Below the pieces are notes generated by a model. It was not told the origin of the DNA. It searched no databases and worked only from the letters and a program-made list of their open reading frames with translations. A program made the translations under genes and the position numbers. 64,000 nt of DNA from Gracilaria gracilis (Eukaryota > Rhodophyta > Florideophyceae > Gracilariales > Gracilariaceae). How positions within the stretch are numbered: the stretch's first letter is position 1; each line of letters begins with the position of its first letter. This document shows positions 55,384-64,000 of this stretch, one piece after another. The DNA is taken from assembly GCA_030374805.1 (NCBI GenBank), contig JARGSG010000197.1, positions 310,001 to 374,000 of the forward strand, in the 5' to 3' direction.

Positions 55384-58300
55384 TGGATCCAGCTTTACGT
55401 GTAAATCCGCTTGCGCCTAGAGACACACCAATGTTCAAACCCGAAGGCGGTCTGTCGGGACAGACGTGATGTCTCACGATGGGTTGAAACGATTCAAGCA
55501 GCCGCTGAGAACGGCACCGATAGGTTATACAGAACTGTTTACGCTACACTCGCGCGTCACTTTTACGATCTTGGCCTCCCTCTCGAGCAGAATTATATCG
55601 TAGACGAAGCTGTTTCTAAACAGCAAATTGACTTGAAGCAAGAAAACCAAATCCAACTCGTCAAAAATATCGTCAAGCTCATCGATGTGGATCCTCCAAT
55701 AGCGATAGTCACCCGCTTAACATCGTCCTTCACCGATGTGACGCAATGCCGATGTCTTCGAAGCGAGGATTTCAATGCTTTCGTCTCCCGCTTCAGAGGT
55801 TTGGCCGCCGACCTCCTTATGCAAGTCGGATTATCTACTTCTTCACAGGTTAGTGAGATTTTGGCTAAAACGCTTCTCAATAATGTTATGCTCAGCGAGG
55901 AGACGTTAACAAACGCCAAACTTCAACTGGTCGCACTGGCCGAAGCCCGCCAGAAAGACAACCGGAACCAGAAGTCTCCATTTCGAAGAGTTCGCACGCC
56001 TCTGTCCTCGACCTTTTCGGAAAGTTTTCGGATATCTTCGACTCTGACAAAGCTTTGCTGCAGCCTTCCGATAACGCTAATACCGTTCGTCGCAAGGCGA
56101 CTGACTTTGTCAGCGGAGCACACGGACTTCTCAAAAGGTTCACAGAAGTCATTGAGTACCTGAATGATCGCTCTTCCGAGGAGAATCAAATCCTTGACAT
56201 GTTCTCCACCGGCCTTCGTCGCAAGGTGAACCTCAAAGAAGTAGTTAAGGTTATTCGCAATCTGAGTTTCACCCCCAAGGCGGCTAAGAAATCGTACACA
56301 AAGTCTGAAATCGAGAACATTGTCAGGCAGCGTGTTCAACAAGCGCTTGGGCATTCTAGAAGCAACGCAATACGAGGCCAGGTACCGATAATTCTCAGCA
56401 TACCAAGAACCAGCAGCGTGGTACCAGTTCTCGACCTCGCCGGCAAAACAAACGCAAGGGCGAACGAGAGTGTGGATACTGTTTTGACTGTGGCTCCAAA
56501 ACGCACCACCGTGGAAGTTATTAGTGCCAGAGCCCCTCACAAGAAACGAAACGCATTCGTGCTGTCAAAAAAGAAAACCCCAAAACCAACTCCTCCGGTA
56601 GATCCGATAAGGGTTTTCAAAAAACCTTCAACCCCTCCCAACGCCGTCATCTCTGACTGTAGGGGAAGGATCCTATTCCGAGCTCTTTCCTGCCTTCATA
56701 GATCCGAATCCAATCGTCGACCTGGGCTTTCCAAAAAGTCTAGGATCTCTGTGCGCCATTGCACAGACCTGCGTGTCAGTTGGAGGAGACTTGGCCCTCG
56801 ACGAGTTGGACTGCGGAACCTTTCTCCATGGCTTTCGTGAAGAGTGTGTTGACGCCATGCTGACCTTCGCCATGTGGAAACTTAGAGGTCGTGACTAGAA
56901 TGGTACTAAATTCTGGCTACTCTTCTACTTAGTGGATGGAACGGGGCCAATTTTCGTAAGCAACGACGTACTCTCACGTTCTGTCCTCCTCAACCAAGAT
57001 AACAAGGTCCAAATCCCTCGAAGAATTGCCGGTAACTTCACTTCAGTCCTCCTCCGAACCTATCACACTGGTTTCGAACTCACGAAGCGAACTGGACTCT
57101 TCCTTGTGCCCTCGTCTACTTTTTCTTTCAAGTCATTCTTCGCGAATAACCTTGCCCTAAAGGAAAGGATGATAGAGAATGAAGAGCGACTCGCGAGGGG
57201 CTTTCATGTCTACACTCACCTACGTCTGAAGGACATGGAGAGGGTCTGTCACCGCGCCGAAGTCCTCACAAGTATGCTCGAAGCCTTGCTACAATCCGCA
57301 TTTGATTCATGTACGCCATGTGCGAGCACTGGGCGCCCACTAGAGCCCAGGAAGGTCTTCTTGTCCCGTATCTTGAAGCAATTCAATGAGCACGTCCGAG
57401 TGGACTTTAAGTTTGTAGCCGAACTCGGCAGCCTCCCAATCCTCCATATGAGGGATGCAGCCTCAGGTTTTTCAGTCCCATGACTATGCCTCTCGAGGAA
57501 CATGAAAAAAAGCGCCGAAAGCTTTAAGATTCATTGGATCTCAACTCATGGCGCCCCCACAGAACTCTCTGCCGATCCACAATTCGACTGCGAAGCGTTT
57601 AAGGCAATGTGCGCCTCGAATGGCATTATATTTTGCCCTAGGCCACCCCGTCAGCACAACGAGCTGGGAATCGTCGAGTCTTTTAAAGAAGCCTTCAGAT
57701 TCTTGATCTAACGTTTCTTTAAAGAGAAACAATTCATGGCCCCTAGATGGCAACAGTGCCTTTCGAGGGTATAAGCCAGCGCTACAGGTCCTGCCACTGG
57801 CTAGGCTCACGAAGGAACTCGCTGGTGCCTACCACGAAAAGACAGCTCGTCAAGCTCTGCATACGTTGCCCTGGACGAAAGACGTAAAGTATCTTGAGAA
57901 AACAATACTTATTCTTAACACACCTTTCTATTACTTTATGAAAAGCAAAAGTAGGGGTCAGTGGTATCCAGGATTTGTCAAGAAGGTCAAGGAACACTTC
58001 GTAATCGTCTCGGCGACAGAAGGCTTCCACGGTTTCTCGTACACTGTTACGTACGAAGACCTCCATCTACGCCCCAAGTCCAAGCTGCTCGAAAAACTCG
58101 AGCGCATAGAACTTGGCTACACGGATATACCACAACATCCACCGGAACCAGAAGAGTTGCAGCACGAAGACCACCCGTACTCTTCAACAAACCCGCTCGT
58201 TCAAATAACAGAGGGGCCACCAATACTCGAGGATGATCAAGAGATGCACACTGCCTTCGCAGAGTGGGATGATCATCCCCTTAGCTCCGCGTATCTAGCC

Positions 58301-59649
58301 GGAGCAACCGCCATTCTTCCTTTCAACATAACTTCGAATGATACTTGCGAAATGGCTTCATTCCCAACTCCTCTACCTCCAAAGGCATCCTTAACCTCTC
58401 CCAAGCAAACCATCTTGAAGCGGCTTTATGAGAAGTTTTTGCAATGACCCATTTACTTAGCACAAGCTCCAAGGGGAGCCAAGGTGGATACTTGATGACT
58501 CCATCGCAAAGGAGAAACAAATCTACAAGGAGAAGGGAGCATATAGCGCGGTGTCCATTCGTTCCATCTCCAGGGATGCCAACCTCATTTCCTCCCACTA
58601 CTTCTTCGTCGTAAACCACGACGATGAAGGAGAGTTCATGAAGCTAAAGTGCCGCGTAGTCCCCCATGGGAATAGGGATAGAGAGAAAGACGACCTTCGC
58701 TCCGACTTCTTGGCGGCACAGTTTTCTACAATCCGCACGCTTCTTTCCCTATCATCCTTGTTTTATATTCCTATTGCATCCCTGGACGTGAAGTCAACCT
58801 ACCTCCAAGCTGGAGAGTTAAAGCGAGACATATACCTGCGCACCCTACGTTCGTGGAGCACTTACAACGACGAGGTATGGAAGCTATTTGCTTTAGCCTA
58901 TGGTCTAGTTGAGTCCGGATGGCTATGGAAACTCTGTGTGGAGGAATGGTTTCTCTAGATAGGCTTTTTCGATGGTCCGGGGATCCCACAACTATTCTTA
59001 GCGTAGGACGGCGACAAACTAGTGTTGGAACTAGCTAAGGTTGTCGGTGAAATGATATTTGCCTAAAAACTGGAACGCAAGGAGCGTTTTCGGCACCAAA
59101 TCTCTTCAAAGTTCCCGGTGGGCCGGTTTAACAAAAAACACGACATTGTCTTTAACTGCCTATTCATCAAAAAAATATTGAGCCTATAGCGTCTCCTTGA
59201 GCATGGAGAAGTTTCTCTCGACCGTAAAGCCCATTTTGCACAGTCACGGACCCAAGAAAAAGCAGGAGAGTGAGTGCACGTTGGAAGAACTACGTCGGTT
59301 CCAGGCCCGGACTGGGAAGCTAAACTTCCTAGGTCACGGAATTCTCCCACAAGCCTCCTTGGTAGCGAGAAAGCTGTAAAACAGAATGTCTCTCACCTCA
59401 AGGTCTTCCATATAGGACAACGTAACCAAGCGCTGGTTCACTTGACGTCGCTATCTCCAACTCTGCTTTACAGAGCACCTGTTGAGCTCATTTCTCCCCA
59501 CCATTTTAACGCGGAAGTGATGGCATTCAGCGATGCCGCTTCAGGCAATATCTCCTACGGACAGACAGCGTTACTGTGAGGGCTTTCTGCTCAAGAGATT
59601 GCCATGTGTTCCACGTTCTGGATTTGCACAGCTCCTAGCAGAACAGAGC
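55384..59649 (+). pseudogene. Ty1/copia retrotransposon polyprotein, decayed and interrupted
   Basis: Gag starts at 55,384 (MDPALRVNPLAPRDTPMFKP) and continues in a shifted frame (DVSRWVETIQAAAENGTDRLYRT) to about 56,840 in two frames; a zinc knuckle CGYCFDCGSKTHHRG lies near 56,470. Integrase is at 56,932-57,711 (AEVLTSMLEALLQSA, FNEHVRVDFKFVAEL, ILHMRDAASGFS, then GAPTELSADPQF and NELGIVESFKEAF). RT is at 58,551-58,958 (LKCRVVPHGNRDREKDDLRS, IASLDVKSTYLQAGELKRDI), and RNase H remnants at 59,400-59,575 (ALVHLTSLSPTLLYRAPVEL, EVMAFSDAASGNISYGQT). Many stops and frameshifts. The order integrase-RT defines copia. It ends where large-transposon copy E4 begins (59,650). It is a different lineage from the copia fragment at 39.8 kb. 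Confidence 0.85.
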
Positions 59650-60194
59650 GTCGGTGTTATCGGAATGCTAGTTTGGCGGTCAAAAATGACCGAATTAAAA
59701 CGAACGAAAAACTGGTGGATTTATCCAAAATTTGAAAGTGTTAATTTCCGAAAATATTTCCACCTTTCCACTTGTGCTAGTTTTTTTCGAAAGAATTTTT
59801 TCAAATTGTTTCCATCTTTGCTAGTTTGGACGGAAGGGAAACTAGCATACTTCTTTCGTTGATAGTAGTTTCGCAGCACACTGTAAGTATGTTAGTGTCA
59901 TCTACATTCATGTATACGGGGGCGAGTAGCGAGATAGACACTTAGATAGAAACTTAAATAGCTGTTTATCGAATAGGAATAGGAGTATACAAATAGATCG
60001 AATACCTTTCAGTTTGAGGAGATCGTTTCACTAGTCAACACCTTTCACATCAGGCATTCGTATACTAAATATATGAAACGCCTTCGAATCACGTGCAATC
60101 ATCCCCACCACTCTGTCCCACCGTCCGTGCGCCATATTACGCTCCCCGCTACGTACCCTCAATCCTCTCCAACACCCTCCCAACTTCCCCCGCC

Positions 60195-63100
60195 ATGCCC
60201 AAGTGCTGCTTTAAAGGCTGCTCCTTCTGCGCCCGCACCATCCCCGCCATCCAAAGGCAACAGAGAAGATGCCCCAATCGCCTCAACCCAAACACGCGTT
60301 TCCTCTCCCAAGGCGGAGGCCTCCCCCACTTCCCCCCACGCATCAAGCGTCACAAGTCTACCCCTTACCTCCATACCCCTCCCCCTCTCACAAACCGCCC
60401 TTCTGACAAAGTCCCCATCGCAAACGACGCCTCCTACCACCACCAGCAACTCTCCCTCTCCCTCCATATCCAGGACGCCTACCACACGCGACCACCCTCG
60501 TCTGCTCCATCTCCCCCTCCCCTCCTCCCCCTCCTCCCCCTTCCTTCCCCCTCCTCAACAACCCCCAACTCGAACGCATGGCCCTCTACATCTCTTCCAT
60601 CGCCTCCTTCCTCGGCCTCCGAAAGGCTGACGAACTCATCTCCCTCCTCCACAACCCCGCCTACTCCAAATTTGCCTTTCACAAGGCCGTCTCCTCCGCC
60701 ACCCAGTGCACCGAGCTGCAGAAAAACCTCTTCCAGCTCCGTGTGAGCAACATCGGCTTCGCTCCCACCACCCTCTCCGACGCACAGCAGCTCTTCTCCA
60801 TCACCATCTTCCGAAAGGACCCCATCCAGGTCCTCAAACAACAAATCGCCCTCGCAAACCTGCACAAAACCTTCTTCCACCCCGTCTCCCACACAACCGC
60901 TTCCGGCTCTCTTAATTTCGCCCACCCCATGGCCTCCACCCTCGGAAAAGAAGCAGTCCCCGCCCTCAAAGCCGCAATCATGCACTCCTCCAACAACTCC
61001 TGCATCTGGCACACCCCCGACTCCACCGGTATCGACTCCTTCATCGGCCTGGTCCAAATCTACTCCGACAAGTCCTCCACCTCCCTCAAATCCTCTTCCA
61101 TCACCTCCTACCCCCTTCACATCACCCTTCTCAACTTCTCCGATGCCTTCCGTCGCAAGTGCATCACCAAACACCTCACACTTCTCAGATACTTGCCAAT
61201 CTCCTTCCTCCCAACCAACCCCTCCCGAGACTACGACTCCATCCCTCAAACCTCCTCTCACATCCCCCGCCGCACCAAAATGGAACTCATTCAGCTCGCC
61301 ATCTCCTACCTCCTCCACCGTCTCCTCTCCTCCGGTCTCAACGGCTTCTACTTCCGTGACGCCCATGGCGTTCTCCGCCACTCTCACCCAATCATCGCCA
61401 GCTACTGCGTCGACAGCCCCGAAGCAAAAGACATCCTCGCCATCTCCTACGGAACCCGCCCCCAACATCCTTGTCATAGATGCACCGTCTCCCGCACAGA
61501 CCTCCCCCTAAGCATTCAATCCCTTTCCCCCCGAAGTCAGCACTAGACCCTCGCCGCACGCCAATCACACTCCACTCTCCTCCAACAATCAAAAGACGCT
61601 CTCCTTGCTCGTAAGCCCAAAATCTCCTGCAACACAAAGGAAAAAGCCCTTGAAGCCCTCCACTCCCCCTCCCTCGCAAAGTACTCCTCCCTCTTCGAAT
61701 CACACCCTTTTCTCAATATCACCCCACTCCTCTCCCCTTACAACATCTTCACCTTCGAACCACTCCACTACTTCCACCTCGGCGTCTCCAAGCTCATCAA
61801 GCTCGCCGCCATCGAAAGACTCCGCTCGGAAGCACTTTTCACCACCCCCGTTCCTCCAAGTCCCGTCGCCCCTTCCACTCCGTCGGCACTTTCATTTTCA
61901 AACATTCAAACACCATCCTCTCCGCCATCGAAAAGCACTCTCCCGCAAACGGACTCCACATCGACTCCTCCGCTTCCGACAACGGTCAAACTCTCAATGG
62001 TTTCTTCACTACCGACGGCTTGCCTGGTATGCTGGAAGCAAAAGAGTACCGCGCACTCGACATGGTCTTCCCCTTCATCGGCGCCTTCTTCGACCATTGC
62101 TGTGACGAGGTCGATGCAGTTCCCATCACTTCCGTCTTCTCCACGTGCTCAGACCTCCTCCTCGCCTCCATGCGATACAAAACCTTCACCGAATATACCA
62201 ACGCCGGCTTACCGACATTCACAACCAAATCCGCTCCTTCAAGCGCACAGCCGTACTCGTCCTCGGCCTTCACCACACTTCCAGCCTCGGAACCCTCAAG
62301 TTTCACCTTGTTGACTACATTTTCGAGGACATTCGCCGCTTCGGAGGCCTCCACTTCAATTATGCCGGCATATTCGAGCACGCCCACACCCTCTTCAAGT
62401 CTCACTACTCCAAAACCTCAAAGCGCAGGTCCACCGCACATCAAGAAACTATTCATGCCATCCATCGCTCAAACGCCATCAAGGACTAGAATCCCGTACC
62501 AACAAACCCTTCCATCACCTACTCCTCCCCTGGCCTCGCTTCCTCCGTCCAATCCCGAGAACCCGGTTTCGCCCGTGATGGCAAACACATCTCCTTCGCT
62601 GACCTAATCACTGCCCACAAATTCATCAGCTCCAATTCTCACCTCCCTCACAAATCTCTTCAAGACCTCTTACCCCCTGATACCCTATTCATTCTTGCAC
62701 AATTCGGAAGAGACGCCTTCCCATCCTTCATCACCCTCTCTCTCGAAGTCCTACAACTCACTGACAACTCCCCCGCCCTCCGTCAGGCTCGACTCCCCAT
62801 AGTCAACTCCGCTTACGTCGTCGGCGGTTGCATCCCAACACTCGACAACTACATCACAGAACAAAACGAGCTCACCCTCCAGGATCCTCCTGTCCCCATC
62901 ATTCAACGAATTTTTGCCACCCCCTCCTTCGGTCCTTCCAAGTCCCCAAAGTTCTCCCACGTTCTCGTCGCCGGCTCCACCTCCCCCCCTCCACATCCAT
63001 CGTCTGGGTCTGCAAACTCATCTCCCTTCTTCGTTTCGCCCTTCCTTCTCCAACTTCTTCTCCCAAAGAGTTCGCCTTCGTCCAGTTCATAGAACTCGTC

Positions 63101-63400
63101 CCACCCAGCGACGAAGTCGAACTCCTCCTCAACTGTGTTTGTCTTCGATGGGCAACAGACGAAAAACATAACCACACCATGCACCCAGTTCTCATCTCTA
63201 CCCACTCCACTTCCGATAACGTTTCCCCTTGGTATGGACTCATCCCCTCTTCCTCCATCCTCGGCTCCGTTCACGTTCTCTGCCAGAAATACCCCGCTCC
63301 TCCCTTCGCTTCTCGTCTACACTGGCGCTTTCACCGATTCTATCTCAATCGGTTCTATCGAGACCCCACCGCCAAGCCTTATTTCCCATCCAACACGTAG
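60195..63400 (+). pseudogene. Large-element transposase, copy E4 (most complete)
   Basis: The start at 60,195 gives MPKCCFKGCSFCARTIPAIQ followed by RQQRRCPN, a C2HC-like finger shared with the E5 and E3 copies. After a Pro/Ser linker, a C-rich tract (60,500-60,570) hosts a frameshift into the long frame 60,578-61,546: GLRKADELISLLHN, IFRKDPIQVLKQQIALA, CIWHTPDSTGIDSFIGLVQI, MELIQLAISYLLHRLLSSGL, IIASYCVDSPEAKDIL and CHRCTV. After a TAG at 61,544 the same frame continues to YNIFTFEPLHYFHLGVSKLI, then shifts to 62,020-62,489 (IGAFFDHCCDEVD, HLVDYIFEDIRRFGG, KSHYSKTSKRRST). The C-terminal part 62,899-63,400 has CVCLRWATDE and HWRFHRFYLNRFY. Likely a cut-and-paste DDE transposase of Plavaka/KDZ/CACTA type, about 1,050 residues when whole. 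Confidence 0.8.
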
Positions 63401-63599
63401 CCTCTATTCCCTGTTAGCTCCAGCTGCAAAAAATTTCAACCCGCTTCCTTTCAATTGGAAGGAGTGAAGATACGCATGACATGAGAAAGAAAAAGCATCT
63501 CGTCCCCATCCCACACATATCTCCACCCCTTCCCCGCTCACTGCACCTCACCCTACCCTTAGTAGCCCGCCTCCCCCGTACCATCAACCCCTGTCCCTT

Positions 63600-64000
63600 C
63601 CCTGCGTTCCGCCCGGTGTGCCACCAACTGCACGAAACTCGCGTCCTCCAGTCGACAGGCCGCTATGTAACAATCAAGAACTGCACCTAGTCTCCGTGTT
63701 AGTTTGGCCATAACTTATTCCTCCCTCAGAGCTAGGTATGTCTTCTCCCTCGATGGTACCCACAGCCCAACTGTCGCAGTTCTCCCAAAGTTTCCCGACA
63801 CACACCCCGGATCTCCATCCACAAACCCATCGTTCTCAAACTTCTCGGCATGCTCCTCCTGTAGCGATCGCCAGGCTACCCCCAGTATTCCTTCAACAGC
63901 CCCAGGTAGATAACTTTCGTACAAAGTAAAGAACAAAAGCTGTCTTTGCCCTCCACGTCCCACAACCTCGTTCATAGTTTTCACCACACAGGCAATCCAG
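63600..64000 (-). CDS. ORF2 C-terminal part (copy E4), partial
   Basis: The minus-strand frame 63,987-63,715 is open to the window edge: MVKTMNEVVGRGGQRQLLFF, LPGAVEGILGVAWRSLQEEH, GNFGRTATVGLWVPSREKTY. It matches the C-terminal part of ORF2 on the plus strand at 37,130-37,450, which is more damaged. It is convergent with the transposase with about 200-300 bp between them. No known domain is recognised; a GRTATVGLWVPSRE-type block is the best-conserved signature of the protein. Confidence 0.6.

Larger units (their letters stand above)
59650..64000 (+). mobile_element. Large transposon, copy E4, inserted in copia; continues past the window
   Basis: The terminal repeat begins gtcggtgttatcgg at 59,650, directly inside the copia RNase H region. 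A leader of about 540 bp closely matches copy E2 (shared ggcggtcaaaaatgaccg and aacgaacgaaaaac wording). It carries the most complete transposase and the start of the convergent ORF2, then runs off the window end, so the cargo genes of this copy would lie to the right. Confidence 0.85.

Noticed and set aside
60479-61477. 332-codon Gly/Val/Glu-rich minus-strand frame
   Set aside because: It is the shadow of the transposase on the plus strand, which has recognisable conserved blocks; the antisense translation is low-complexity.

Overview
The window looks like nuclear DNA of a photosynthetic eukaryote, most plausibly a red alga; this is inference. Degenerate pieces of plastid-type plant/algal genes are present (tocopherol/plastoquinone methyltransferase VTE3, a two-domain GRXS16-type glutaredoxin, an SPX protein, the aminotransferase half of a BIO3-BIO1-like protein), coding stretches are intron-poor, and nearly everything else is transposon-derived. 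No prokaryotic operon structure, rRNA, credible tRNA or CRISPR array was seen. No intact conserved housekeeping gene was recognised. The best intact reading frames lie in, or seem to belong to, mobile elements.

The dominant content is one family of large DNA transposons, seen in several broken copies. Its ends carry an inverted repeat starting GTCGGTGTT(A/C)TCGGAATG and many subterminal GCTAGTTT motifs. Left ends lie at 43,581, 50,026 and 59,650, and in reverse at 39,809; right ends lie at 30,988 and 46,906. Overlapping the copies suggests one architecture: terminal repeat, a Plavaka/KDZ/CACTA-like transposase with a C2HC finger, a convergent basic protein (here ORF2), a DNA-methyltransferase-SET fusion, then probably a ParB-like protein, a 2-oxoglutarate/Fe(II)-oxygenase-like protein, a coiled-coil protein and the other terminal repeat. 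If right, the element carries candidate DNA- and histone-modifying enzymes.

Layout. 1-5.2 kb: a SET/methyltransferase gene (intact over 1,015 codons) and the start of ORF2, minus strand. 5.2-9.6 kb: non-coding DNA studded with short CCC-N-GGG palindromes at roughly 40-90 bp intervals. 9.8-10.8 kb: foldback sequences and a 150-bp duplication. 12.1-14.6 kb: a Mutator-like (MULE) transposase with three stops and a frameshift. 15.6-22.7 kb: fragments of VTE3, BioA, GRXS16, SPX and topoisomerase IA. 23.5-24.06 kb: a 187-bp tandem array of hairpins. 24.3-31.0 kb: ParB-like, oxygenase-like and coiled-coil genes plus a dead ketopantoate-reductase-like gene, ending in a terminal repeat. 32.2-33.6 kb: a broken hAT transposase. 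34.3-39.8 kb: a reversed large-element copy (SET tail, ORF2, transposase). 39.8-41.3 kb: a Ty1/copia remnant. 43.6-46.9 kb: an internally deleted copy with both ends. 47-49.5 kb: unknown ORFs and a BUB3 fragment. 50.0-54.1 kb: another copy. 55.4-59.65 kb: a second copia element, interrupted at 59,650 by a further copy that runs off the window.
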